Below, piece after piece: positions 1 through 7,955 of a stretch of 64,000 nt of DNA (position 1 is the first letter of the stretch; the number at the start of each line of letters is the position of its first letter). Source of the DNA: Dysgonomonas sp. PF1-14 (GTDB lineage: Bacteria; Bacteroidota; Bacteroidia; Bacteroidales; Dysgonomonadaceae); the NCBI RefSeq assembly GCF_029892965.1, contig NZ_JARXWN010000012.1, positions 62,001 through 126,000 on the forward strand, written 5' to 3'. The notes under the pieces were generated by a model that saw nothing but the letters and a program-made list of their open reading frames with translations, searched no databases and was not told the DNA's origin. Both the position numbers and the translations under genes were made by a program.

Positions 1-930
1 TGCTCCGCCTTTGGTTGCCGTCTGATTCACATTCTTACCGAAGTTACCCATGCCACCAGCCGAGATTATCCATCCGGCAACAGTCGGAATGGTAAAGAAC
101 CCGACAATACCGATCAGTAGGAATAGGATATAAATAACATCGGAACTATCCAGCGAGAAGTTCGGATCAGTTTCCATCCGGACAATATCAGCTTGCAACA
201 TCAGTGATTGGAGCCGGGCTAATATCGTGCTGAACAAATCAGACACAGGCAGCCACAGATAGACCGACACATATCGTGATATCCATTGGGTCAGGGTGGA
301 TGAAAATCCGTCCCAGACGGAGATCCCGAAGGCAATAGGACCTAGTATGGCGAGAACAATCAGGAAGAAAGTGCGTATCACATCAATAACCAATGCCGCC
401 GCCTTGAAAATTATCTCCAGCAACTCCCTGAATGCTTCCCGTATCCATTTCTTGGCATTGTACAATCCTTTTTCAATATATAATCCGACTTTCGTTCCCA
501 CATCAGTAATACCCAATTCGTCCAGTTTGGCATCCCATATTTCATTATCTACCAGATAAGCTGTTTCGGGATTGCGCCGCATGGCTTCATACTCCATCTT
601 ATCCTTTTGCTCTGCATATTTCTGCATGTCGAATGTTTCGGATTGCAGCATACCATGTGTTCCCTGCACAACAGGACTCATAATACTGTTGATAGTACCC
701 AGTACGACAGTCGGGAAAAACATGATACATAGGCCGATGGCAAAGGGACGAAGCAAGGGATAGACATCGATAGGTTCAGCCCGTGACAGGGATTGCCAGA
801 CCCGATGGGCAACATAGAACAATGCTCCCAATCCGGCTATTCCTTTGGCTACTCCGGCCATATCGCTACACAAAGGCATCATCTGGTCATAAAGGGTTCG
901 CAGTGTTTCGTGAAATTGATCAAAATCCAT
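1..930 (-). CDS. traJ: Conjugative transposon protein TraJ, N-terminal part (runs off the window)
   Basis: The reading frame opens with ATG at 930 and continues without a stop to base 1, so about 310 residues are visible and the C-terminus is outside the window. It starts MDFDQFHETLRTLYDQ, then has several hydrophobic segments (near residues 28-42, 60-75, 160-190 and 265-290) around a charged central part. This is the pattern of the polytopic inner-membrane TraJ family of Bacteroidales conjugative transposons, a TrbL/VirB6-like channel component of the mating apparatus. It lies after traI, the position traJ has in CTnDOT-type elements. A hairpin repeat occupies the 82 bases between the two genes. 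Family assignment rests on composition and gene order and is fairly secure. Confidence 0.85.
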   Translation of the reverse strand, partial: MDFDQFHETLRTLYDQMMPLCSDMAGVAKGIAGLGALFYVAHRVWQSLSRAEPIDVYPLLRPFAIGLCIMFFPTVVLGTINSIMSPVVQGTHGMLQSETFDMQKYAEQKDKMEYEAMRRNPETAYLVDNEIWDAKLDELGITDVGTKVGLYIEKGLYNAKKWIREAFRELLEIIFKAAALVIDVIRTFFLIVLAILGPIAFGISVWDGFSSTLTQWISRYVSVYLWLPVSDLFSTILARLQSLMLQADIVRMETDPNFSLDSSDVIYILFLLIGIVGFFTIPTVAGWIISAGGMGNFGKNVNQTATKGGA

Positions 931-955
931 ATTCTAATAATTTAATGTGAAAATT

Positions 956-1004
956 TGCCAATATGCCAATGTTATTGTTGCTTTGCGCCATTGGCATATC
1001 GGCA
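956..1004. repeat. Intergenic hairpin repeat, copy 1
   Basis: Arms at 956-970 (TGCCAATATGCCAAT) and 990-1004 (ATTGGCATATCGGCA) are inverted repeats matching at 14 of 15 positions, the exception being a possible G-U pair. The right arm and following bases (17 nt from 990) recur exactly at 9192-9208 between mobB and mobC, where a shorter left arm is also kept. Function unknown; an mRNA processing or stability hairpin would fit the intra-operon location. Confidence 0.6.
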
Positions 1005-1012
1005 CACTGAGA

Positions 1013-1648
1013 TTACCAGTAACGTTCGTTTGGATTGCCATACAAAGCATTTACCCTTGCAGTCTCGCCTTTTTTCTTCGCTCTGAGATAAGATACTCCG
1101 ATATTTTTATTAGTATAGTATTTTACCAGATTGCGATACTCCACCATCGAGTCATGGCAGCTATTGACTACATCCATACGATCTTTATCCGAAAGAGATA
1201 GGGTACTGATATTGACGACTCCTTTCAATTCGTTTAATACATCGTTACTTTGCTCCAACAATTTGGCATATCCTGTTGCAATGGCATTGAGTTCATCGAT
1301 GGAATAATTGGGATCTTGCAGCATCTTTTGAAAGTTATTGACATAGATATCGGAGACTTCGCCTACCATCAGTATGGTCTTCTGTACTTTCCTTGCATCT
1401 TTGACCAGCTTGTTCACTGCTTTGAGCGCATCGTAGTATTCTTTACCTTGATTATAAACCTTTTGCACCTCTTTAAAATTATTAATCATATTTTTTGCAG
1501 TGGAAGAGGTTTCGACAATCTGTTTGCTGGTATTAACAATACTTTGGGTAAAGTTCGACGGGTCCCAGACTGTCCACTGGGCACTGATATTTGTTGTGAA
1601 AAGCACAAGGCTTACGCACAACATGAAAAATTTAGCTTTCATATTCAA
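1013..1648 (-). CDS. traI: Conjugative transposon protein TraI (DUF4141-like)
   Basis: This 211-residue protein has a clear N-terminal signal peptide (charged start, hydrophobic run FFMLCVSLVLF, cleavage likely after NISA). The rest is helical and rich in Lys, Asn and Gln, typical of the TraI (DUF4141) family of Bacteroidales conjugative transposons. It is expected in the periplasm as part of the mating channel, in the role of VirB5/TrbJ-like proteins. It sits between traG and traJ in conserved order. About 50 bases separate it from traG, so the two are probably cotranscribed. The precise biochemical role of the family is not established. Confidence 0.82.
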   Translation of the reverse strand: MNMKAKFFMLCVSLVLFTTNISAQWTVWDPSNFTQSIVNTSKQIVETSSTAKNMINNFKEVQKVYNQGKEYYDALKAVNKLVKDARKVQKTILMVGEVSDIYVNNFQKMLQDPNYSIDELNAIATGYAKLLEQSNDVLNELKGVVNISTLSLSDKDRMDVVNSCHDSMVEYRNLVKYYTNKNIGVSYLRAKKKGETARVNALYGNPNERYW

Positions 1649-1698
1649 CTTGTTATTAATACGTTAATAAATTATTATTCTCTTTTTGCTAATGCGGA

Positions 1699-4191
1699 TT
1701 AAGGGGCCGCCAGTTGCTTTATAGCCTGTTCCATATCTCCTCCCAACTTTTCAGCGAGCCGCATCACTTCGAGTTTCTCGGTCTCTTCAGTGGTATAGGT
1801 CAGGTATTCTGATTTACTTACTTCCGTTGCATATACCGCAGATTGCGCACTGCCCAGTCCGATCCACACTTCTTTGTACAATCGGCTTGGATTATTGGAC
1901 ATATTAATGGAAAGAATTTGCGCCCGTTCCTTATCGGTCAGTCCCAGCAAAGACTGTATCGCATCAAACTTGTTCATATACTTACGCTGGTCGAGCAGTA
2001 TCTTACAATCGGAGTTATTGATAATGGCATCTTTGACTACCGGAGACGAGATAATATCATCTACTTCCTGAGTGACAACAATGGCTTCTCCAAAGAATTT
2101 TCGGACGGTTTTGTACAAATACTTTAAATAATCCGCCATATTCGGAGATGAAAGAGCCTTCCATGCCTCTTCGCAAATGAATTGCTTTCGGATACCTTTC
2201 AGCCTACGCATCTTATTGATAAATGCTTCCATAATGATAATGGTCACTATCGGAAAAAGGTCGCGGTTCTCCTTTATCTGGTCTATCTCGAAAACGATAA
2301 ACCGTTTGTTCAGCAAATCCAGTTCCTTGTCCGAGTTCAATAGGAAGTCGAAACGCCCACCTTTGTAGTACTGCCGCAGGGTAGTCAGGAAGTTATTGAT
2401 ATTGAACTCTTCTTTGCCTACCTCAATCTCTCTGCTTTGTAGCTCCACTTTGTATTCATCCCGCATAAACTCATAGAAAGTATTGAAGCACGGTGCAATA
2501 CTCTTATCCGACTGTATCCGTTTGATATATTCTTCAACAGCACTACCTAGCTCTCCCGATTCGGTCTTTGTGATTTTGTCATCTTCACTTTTCCAAAGGG
2601 TCAAAAGCAAAGTTTTTAGACTGTCCTTTTTCTCTACATCGAATTGATTATCATCGGTGTAAAATGGATTAAAAGAAATCGGATTTTCTTCGGTGTATGT
2701 GAAATAAATTCCATCTTCGCCTTTCGTTTTGCTGCGAATCATCTCACATAAGCCTTGATAGGAATTACCCGTGTCCACAAGGACAACGTGCGTGCCCTGT
2801 TCCCAGTATTGGCGGACAAGATGATTCATAAAGAAGGATTTTCCGCTACCCGATGGACCTAACACGAACTTGTTGCGGTTGGTGATAATTCCTTTCTTCA
2901 TAGGCAGGTCAGAAATATCCATATGAAGAGGTCTACCCGTTACCCGATCCACCATCTTGATTCCGAACGGAGAAGGCGAGTTCTTATAATTGGTTTCTTC
3001 TATTAAGAAACACAAGGCCTGTTCGATGAATGTATAAAAACTCTCTTCACTCGGAAAATCGCCCGCATTACCCGGAATACCCGCCCAGAAGAGTGTCGGC
3101 GTATCTACCGTATTATGTCTCGGTTTACATTCCATTAATGCCAGCTGGCTACCGACATCGTTCTTAATACGGGCAAGGTCTTCCCTGTCATCGCTCCATG
3201 CCATTACATTGACATGACAACGTACTGAGGTCAATCCAAAGCTATGTGCATCATTCAGATAATCTTCAATCCAGGCTTTGTTTATCTGGTTACTTCTGCT
3301 GTAACGGGATAAAGAGTGCATATTTCTCGCTTGCTTCTCGAAACGTTTGAGGCTTTCCGTATGGTCATCAATAAAGATATACTGGTTGACGATATGGTTA
3401 CAGGAGAGCAATACTCCTATCGGGGCGGCAAAGGACAGGCGGCAATCGCTTCTGTCCGTCGATAGCCGTTCATAACGGGTATCTGTCTGTACTTTTCCCG
3501 GCAGGTCTTCTGTATCCGAAAGCGTATGCAGGCAGAGATATTTATCACCGATTTTCATTTCTCCCGCTTTCAGGGTAATATCCTGCAAACAAGTTGTGTC
3601 TTGCTGGGACAGGGAGAAATATTTTTCGACAATACCTGCGCCGGAATCTGTGCCAACAATCTCATCGGTTGTAATACGTGTGAGTTTAATAAATCCCGAA
3701 TCATTAATGATACGCTCGAATTGTCCGACAGCCTCGGTAAACTTTTGGATAGCTTCTTTATCCTGCATTTCTTTGGGAACGATAAAGCCCCGTGTCAGTG
3801 CGTTAAAGTTACTTTGCTGGCGTGCCCTCTCTTTAGTGGTCTTTGTCAGGAACAGGTACGAAGTATGGTTCAGGTACGGACGTTCATTGAAATGGCGTTC
3901 AAAGCTGCGGGATAGGAAACTGATATCTTCCTTATCCAGTTCTGGTCTGTACTTCTCTTCTACAAACCAGTCCTGACGATGTACCACACAATAGTTAGGC
4001 AAAACCTTAATGGCTTTGAGCCATGCCGAGTGCATCGCTTCGTATTCGGCTGATGTTACAGTGAACAGTTCGGGTAGTTCTATCCGATAGGCTACCGACA
4101 GATCAGCATCTTTACTCAGAATATAATCATGTTCAACTGTTAACAGGGGGAATTTGCTTTCCAACGTGGCTGCTTTGGCTGTATTTCTCAT
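1699..4191 (-). CDS. traG: Conjugation ATPase TraG (VirB4/TraC-like)
   Basis: An 830-residue cytoplasmic ATPase that powers assembly of the mating pore. A Walker A motif GPSGSGKS lies near residue 440, followed by HVVLVDTG. The Walker B-like segment FICEEAWKAL lies near residue 665, and the C-terminal part contains VVTQEVDDI and a DQRKY motif. The N-terminal half is the TraG_N-type domain. Length and motifs fit the VirB4-like TraG family of CTnDOT-type elements. Its start overlaps the end of traF by 4 bases (ATGA), showing translational coupling. Confidence 0.95.
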   Translation of the reverse strand: MRNTAKAATLESKFPLLTVEHDYILSKDADLSVAYRIELPELFTVTSAEYEAMHSAWLKAIKVLPNYCVVHRQDWFVEEKYRPELDKEDISFLSRSFERHFNERPYLNHTSYLFLTKTTKERARQQSNFNALTRGFIVPKEMQDKEAIQKFTEAVGQFERIINDSGFIKLTRITTDEIVGTDSGAGIVEKYFSLSQQDTTCLQDITLKAGEMKIGDKYLCLHTLSDTEDLPGKVQTDTRYERLSTDRSDCRLSFAAPIGVLLSCNHIVNQYIFIDDHTESLKRFEKQARNMHSLSRYSRSNQINKAWIEDYLNDAHSFGLTSVRCHVNVMAWSDDREDLARIKNDVGSQLALMECKPRHNTVDTPTLFWAGIPGNAGDFPSEESFYTFIEQALCFLIEETNYKNSPSPFGIKMVDRVTGRPLHMDISDLPMKKGIITNRNKFVLGPSGSGKSFFMNHLVRQYWEQGTHVVLVDTGNSYQGLCEMIRSKTKGEDGIYFTYTEENPISFNPFYTDDNQFDVEKKDSLKTLLLTLWKSEDDKITKTESGELGSAVEEYIKRIQSDKSIAPCFNTFYEFMRDEYKVELQSREIEVGKEEFNINNFLTTLRQYYKGGRFDFLLNSDKELDLLNKRFIVFEIDQIKENRDLFPIVTIIIMEAFINKMRRLKGIRKQFICEEAWKALSSPNMADYLKYLYKTVRKFFGEAIVVTQEVDDIISSPVVKDAIINNSDCKILLDQRKYMNKFDAIQSLLGLTDKERAQILSINMSNNPSRLYKEVWIGLGSAQSAVYATEVSKSEYLTYTTEETEKLEVMRLAEKLGGDMEQAIKQLAAP

Positions 4192-4547
4192 AAACGAACC
4201 TCCTTTCTTTTGTGCTGGAACAGGTTTTCTATCCGCCTGCGATTGATAATGTATTTGGGATGGTTAGCTATGGCTTGCAGCTTCATCAGTCCGAACTCCC
4301 CGTATTTATCATTCAGGTGGAAAGTTCCCCAGACAAGGATTCCGGCGGCTGTTCCTCCGAATCCAATACATATGGTTTGGCTAATGCCTATCATATACAT
4401 GATTACGAAAACCACGAACACAGACAGTAAGCCACCTGCGAAAATGAAGAGATACTGGGATTTCAAACCCTTAAATTCTGCGGGCTTGCCAATCCCTTTG
4501 TTGATCGAGTATTCCATTCTTCTTGTTTTAATAGTTGTTGAACTCAT
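4188..4547 (-). CDS. traF: Conjugative transposon protein TraF (DUF4133-like)
   Basis: A 119-residue membrane protein with two adjacent transmembrane segments (roughly residues 30-52 and 55-75) and a basic C-terminus (NRRRIENLFQHKRKE). The segment INKGIGKPAEFKGLKSQYL before the first membrane helix is characteristic of the TraF/DUF4133 family, which resembles VirB3. An internal ATG at 4517 (MEYSINKG) fits the usual family start and is an alternative. It overlaps traG by 4 bases and follows traE, the order in CTnDOT. Confidence 0.9.
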   Translation of the reverse strand: MSSTTIKTRRMEYSINKGIGKPAEFKGLKSQYLFIFAGGLLSVFVVFVIMYMIGISQTICIGFGGTAAGILVWGTFHLNDKYGEFGLMKLQAIANHPKYIINRRRIENLFQHKRKEVRL

Positions 4548-4593
4548 ATTGATTCTTATTTCTCATTTGAGTTAATAAGAGAGTCTATGACCC

Positions 4594-4893
4594 TTATAAG
4601 AAGAATGAACGGAGGATAGTGGCAGCCACAATCAGAAATATACAGGCTCCGAACCACGAAGCGGCAGTTTTAGAGGTATCAGGATCGCCGGAGCTGAACT
4701 TCCCATATACTTTAACACCTCCGATAAGCCCGACGACGGCTCCAATAGCATAGATAAGTTTTGTGCCGGGATCGAAATAACTTGTCACCATATTAGTGGC
4801 ATCGTTGATACCTTGAAGACCATTACCCTGAGCGAAAATGTTTGCAGTAAAAGCGATGAATATCACTGCAAAGAAAAGAAGTTTCTTTTTCAT
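4594..4893 (-). CDS. traE: Conjugative transposon protein TraE (DUF4134-like, VirB2-like)
   Basis: A 99-residue protein with an N-terminal signal peptide (MKKKLLFFAVIFIAFTANIFA), a glycine-rich hydrophobic segment containing IYAIGAVVGLIGGVKVYGK, and a second hydrophobic stretch at the C-terminus. This is the layout of pilin-like VirB2 proteins and of the TraE/DUF4134 family. The upstream 118 bases contain a small hairpin (arms 4914-4919 and 4929-4934) and one copy of the ACCACTAAAATCCAA leader motif at 4958-4972, which suggests an added control point inside the tra operon. Confidence 0.9.
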   Translation of the reverse strand: MKKKLLFFAVIFIAFTANIFAQGNGLQGINDATNMVTSYFDPGTKLIYAIGAVVGLIGGVKVYGKFSSGDPDTSKTAASWFGACIFLIVAATILRSFFL

Positions 4894-4957
4894 AAATGAT
4901 TGTTTTTAGCGTCATGAGGGTGGATAGGCCTCATAACAAGGTTCTACTTTAATTAAA

Positions 4958-4972
4958 TTGGATTTTAGTGGT
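4958..4972 (-). repeat. Leader motif ACCACTAAAATCCAA, copy 1 (traE leader)
   Basis: Read on the minus strand, the 15-mer ACCACTAAAATCCAA lies 64 bases before the traE ATG. Identical copies precede DUF1896 (53984-53998) and topB (56862-56876), and 14-base variants occur at 58279-58292 and, on the plus strand, at 54683-54696. This is the only copy far from a start codon. Confidence 0.65.
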
Positions 4973-5011
4973 GGCTTAATCATATTAGCCGGAGTCATAA
5001 ATCTTCATCTT

Positions 5012-5680
5012 TTACCGAATAAAATTGTTAATATCAAAATTTTCTAAATCTTTATTTGTGGGAGTATCTGTTTCTACAATTCCATATTTCTTTTCATGAA
5101 TGTACATCAGATCTCGTATTCTTTCTATCCGCATAGAACTATTTGAAGCAATCTGTTCAACTATATCTGTCTTTCTGTTTTGATAAAGAATTTGTCCGGC
5201 TTCTTCTTCATCCTGAACACTTGCTTGCACATCAGATATTACCTTGTCTGCCTTAAGCATATCGTTAACACTAACACCTGATGCAATTTCTGCTTCCGGC
5301 CCAAATAGTCCTGTAATCTCTTCCTCTTCAATGAAATCATCCTCATCCGGCTCTTCTTTTTCCAAAGGCGGAACATCCACGTCGATCTCTTCAGGATCAT
5401 CATGTTCTGTTTCCAAAGAAGGCCCAGCAAAAGTAGATTCTTCTTTAGTATTATCTTTCATGTCTGCTTCTGTTTTTAGAGACGTGACATCATTTGGCAG
5501 CAATTGGCTGAGTTGATAATGGCTTTTTCCCAATATAGAGGTAGATTTAGAAGAATCCAATGGCATCTTTTCATGAGGGGTGTCAGTTTCTTTCCTTTGT
5601 TTTACTTGCCGGAAGCTATCAATTCCTAATAGGAGCAGACACAATAAAGCTGTTATAACAATAAATAGGATCATGGTCAT
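5012..5680 (-). CDS. traD: TraD-like conjugal transfer protein, acidic membrane-anchored
   Basis: A 222-residue protein with one N-terminal transmembrane helix (MTMILFIVITALLCLLLLG) followed by a long, low-complexity acidic region (EHDDPEEIDVDVPPLEKEE and similar) and a more ordered helical C-terminus (about residues 130-222). It occupies the traD position of CTnDOT-type operons between traB and traE. Its start overlaps the traB stop (ATGA). The family has no established activity; it is probably a scaffold on the cytoplasmic side of the mating machine. The stretch coding for QLLPNDVTS contains a close copy of the GTGACATCATTTGGC element of the traA-mobA control region. Confidence 0.65.
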   Translation of the reverse strand: MTMILFIVITALLCLLLLGIDSFRQVKQRKETDTPHEKMPLDSSKSTSILGKSHYQLSQLLPNDVTSLKTEADMKDNTKEESTFAGPSLETEHDDPEEIDVDVPPLEKEEPDEDDFIEEEEITGLFGPEAEIASGVSVNDMLKADKVISDVQASVQDEEEAGQILYQNRKTDIVEQIASNSSMRIERIRDLMYIHEKKYGIVETDTPTNKDLENFDINNFIR

Positions 5681-6078
5681 TCGATTTTGATTAAGTCATC
5701 CCGGTCTTGACGATATAATTTGTTTATTTCATCTTTATTTTGTTTGAGATGTTCCCATAGTACCATATCAATATATTCTCCGACAGTCATTTTTACTGCT
5801 ATAACTTTTACTATTTCAGAGATAATATTATGCAATTCTAAATCTATATATACGCTGGGCCGTTTCGTGTTCTTTTCTTTCCTGCCAAGAAATTCTTCAC
5901 TGTAACTTCCTTTGGATATCTTTTTTCGTTTCGTTGAAGGCTCATTTACTGTGAAAGGTTCATTATCTTTTTTTGGTAAATCTTGTTCTGATGTGTCTAT
6001 GCCCGGATTTTTCTTTGCATAAATTGATGCCAGTAATGCATTTTCATCAATATCTTCAGGTATTATCTTTTTACTCAT
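5677..6078 (-). CDS. traB: TraB-like protein (DUF3408-like)
   Basis: A 133-residue basic protein. Residues 1-65 are polar and probably disordered. Residues 75-125 (SVYIDLELHNIISEIVKVIAVKMTVGEYIDMVLWEHL) look like a ribbon-helix-helix-type DNA-binding fold, as in the DUF3408 family next to traA in Bacteroidales conjugative transposons. The pairing of a ParA-like ATPase with a small DNA-binding partner suggests a partition-like function or positioning of the element before transfer. Seven bases separate it from traA and 4 bases overlap traD. Confidence 0.75.
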   Translation of the reverse strand: MSKKIIPEDIDENALLASIYAKKNPGIDTSEQDLPKKDNEPFTVNEPSTKRKKISKGSYSEEFLGRKEKNTKRPSVYIDLELHNIISEIVKVIAVKMTVGEYIDMVLWEHLKQNKDEINKLYRQDRDDLIKIE

Positions 6079-6085
6079 TGTTGAT

Positions 6086-6847
6086 TTATTTTATGATTGA
6101 TAATAATTCATCGATAAGTTCGTCTAATTTGCAATTTCTAACAAGTTGTTTGTCTGCGGCAAAGAAAGATGAACGAAATACAGGCCTATGTGTGCTTTCC
6201 AGTTCATGTCGAAAACATTTTCTTTCAGGAATATAAGTCCTTAACAGTTGCAGCCCCAACTCGGCAATTACATCAGCATATGCATCGTAAAGATTTGAGC
6301 GTTCTCTTTTATCCACCAAAGTCCAGAATAAATACAATCCTTTTAAACTGCCCTTATTAATACTAAGGATATTTTCATTTAAAAGGGAAGTAAATTCCAA
6401 GGTACTTTCCAACACATAGCGGTCTGCACTTATCGGAGAAAATATATAATCCATTTGGGATAAGGTCATAATTATACCTTTACTATTAAGTGTACCTGGT
6501 AAATCGAAGAAGATAAAATCCAGATCAACAGAAGATTCTTCTATCATTTTATTGGCACAACTAATCGCATTCTCTCCGGTCGCGGATTCTACCAGATATG
6601 CGTTCAACTCATTTTCCCGGCTAAACTGGTTGTAAGCCATCAGCTTATAATAGTTATCTTCCCTGAGAATTTGCTCTTCCCGTTTTCGCATACCATCAAT
6701 ACTGTACTGCGGATAATCACAGTCAATAACCCCAACCTTATACCCTTTTTCATAATGAAGGTAACTTGCGACAAGAACAGTAAATACGGTTTTTCCAACT
6801 CCTCCCTTTTGAGTAGAGAAAGCGATAAATAATGGCTTCTTTTTCAT
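6086..6847 (-). CDS. traA: ParA-family ATPase TraA
   Basis: A 253-residue ParA/MinD-type ATPase. The deviant Walker A KGGVGKT is at about residues 14-20, VGVIDCDYPQ follows as Walker A', and DFIFFDLPG is the Walker B segment. It is the first gene of the leftward tra operon, as in CTnDOT. ParA-like TraA proteins are thought to help element maintenance or positioning; the exact role is inferred. The divergent control region at 6848-7511 drives this operon one way and mobABC the other. Confidence 0.88.
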   Translation of the reverse strand: MKKKPLFIAFSTQKGGVGKTVFTVLVASYLHYEKGYKVGVIDCDYPQYSIDGMRKREEQILREDNYYKLMAYNQFSRENELNAYLVESATGENAISCANKMIEESSVDLDFIFFDLPGTLNSKGIIMTLSQMDYIFSPISADRYVLESTLEFTSLLNENILSINKGSLKGLYLFWTLVDKRERSNLYDAYADVIAELGLQLLRTYIPERKCFRHELESTHRPVFRSSFFAADKQLVRNCKLDELIDELLSIIK

Positions 6848-6993
6848 GTTGTAACTTATTTAGTTAATTAAATAGAACTATATTTATTCAGATAATTCTG
6901 CATAACAATGCATATATATATTTCCAACTATTGCCTTATCTGAATAAATACTCCCTTTTGTGTATAGCTATTGGTTCAAATCTTTGGTTATAT

Positions 6994-7059
6994 GCATACT
7001 CACTAAAGTCGATAAGCGCATACTCACATAATTGTATAAGTACATACTTATGTAAGTAT
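6994..7059. promoter_or_regulatory. Direct repeats and palindrome in the traA upstream region
   Basis: Two exact copies of GCATACTCAC (6994-7003 and 7018-7027), 24 bases apart, are followed by a related TACATACTTA at 7041-7050. The last copy overlaps a perfect palindrome, ATACTTA-TG-TAAGTAT (7044-7059). The block is 150-210 bases upstream of the traA ATG in very AT-rich DNA. The spacing suggests a regulator binding on one helix face. No cognate regulator can be assigned from sequence. Confidence 0.5.
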
Positions 7060-7175
7060 ATAATCCCTTAAATATTTATATATACCGATAAGAGCATAAT
7101 TATTTACATAACCAGTTGTACATCGACAAAAGAAATAATAAATAATAATAACCTTATTATAAAAAAGTTAGGTGA

Positions 7176-7207
7176 CATCATTTGGCTGCTATTGGCATCA
7201 TTTGGCT
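7176..7207. promoter_or_regulatory. Tandem CATCATTTGGCT element
   Basis: CATCATTTGGCT occurs at 7176-7187 and again at 7196-7207; extended to 17 bases the copies match at 16 positions. The same core followed by a second TTGGC is found upstream of the DUF3945-like gene (58355-58376) and inside traD (5488-5505). The location between divergent tra and mob operons points to a shared operator or other protein-binding site. Confidence 0.45.
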
Positions 7208-7309
7208 ACTATCTTCATCGTAATATTCCCATTTAGAGCACCTAACTTTGCAAGCATCAGAGTAAACCCGCTAGTTATGTTACAGACATTCTCATATCGA
7301 TTAATGTTA

Positions 7310-7452
7310 ATCCATCCCTTTGGGTGGATTTTGGTGTTCGTCAGAACACAGCAAGGTGTGTTTTGAGCTGCTCTGAATAAATTCAGCAGCCCAAAACTCC
7401 TTGCCCCGCTCCCCTGAAAGTCGGGAGAAATCTTGCGCCGAAGTTGCAAGAT
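7310..7452. other. Candidate origin of transfer: run of five hairpins upstream of mobA
   Basis: Within 143 bases, ending 60 bases before mobA, five inverted repeats follow one another: 7310-7318 with 7322-7329 (one mismatch); 7334-7339 with 7344-7349 (perfect, 4-base loop); a compound structure pairing 7351-7356, 7360-7365 and 7367-7372 with 7399-7404, 7392-7397 and 7385-7390; 7409-7413 with 7423-7427; and 7430-7436 with 7446-7452 (perfect). GC content is clearly above the flanking AT-rich DNA. In Bacteroidales elements oriT normally lies next to the mob genes, so this is the best oriT in the window. The nick site cannot be placed from sequence alone. Confidence 0.6.
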
Positions 7453-7511
7453 CAGATTTTCGATTTTAATGCAGGTAACGATCTGCGATAACCACTAAAT
7501 ATCCAATAATT

Positions 7512-7955
7512 ATGAACAGAGAAAAACCTTTAAGAAAAAGAAAAGGGGGAAGAATTCCCGTTGATGATCCGGCGGTTTACCGCTATTCGGTTCGTTTTAA
7601 TAGTGCCAGTCATGCCCGGTTTTTATCTTTATACGAACAGTCCGGGGCGAAAAATAAGGCAGATTTTATCGTATCCCGTGTTTTTGACAGGCCATTTATT
7701 GTCACAAAAGTGGATAAAAGTATCAAAGATTATTACATGAGATTGACTACTTTATTCGGTCAATTTCGAGCGATTGGTAACAATTATAATCAGGTAGTCA
7801 AAGCTCTTCACTCTAATTTTACGGAGAAAAAAGCACTGGCATTTCTTTATAAATTGGAGAAAGCGACAATGGAACTGGTCGAAATTCATAAGCAAGTGAT
7901 AGAATTAACGAAAGAAATGGAGACTAAATATCTAAGCAATGGTAGCGAATATTAG
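7512..7955 (+). CDS. mobA: MobA, relaxosome accessory protein
   Basis: A 147-residue basic protein. A polybasic start (PLRKRKGGRIP) and a ribbon-helix-helix-like segment (residues 22-55, YRYSVRFNSASHARFLSLYEQSG) are followed by a helical C-terminal half containing FGQFRAIGNNYNQVVKAL, a hallmark of MobC-type accessory proteins that bind oriT and help load the relaxase. The 3' end overlaps mobB by 17 bases. Bacteroidales conjugative transposons name this first mob gene mobA. It lies just downstream of the oriT candidate, as expected for its DNA target. Confidence 0.85.
   Translation: MNREKPLRKRKGGRIPVDDPAVYRYSVRFNSASHARFLSLYEQSGAKNKADFIVSRVFDRPFIVTKVDKSIKDYYMRLTTLFGQFRAIGNNYNQVVKALHSNFTEKKALAFLYKLEKATMELVEIHKQVIELTKEMETKYLSNGSEY

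Noticed and set aside
6994-7207. Repeats as a small CRISPR array.
   Set aside because: Repeats are 10-17 bases, only two or three copies, with no spacer pattern and no cas genes other than the remote TnpB-like gene.
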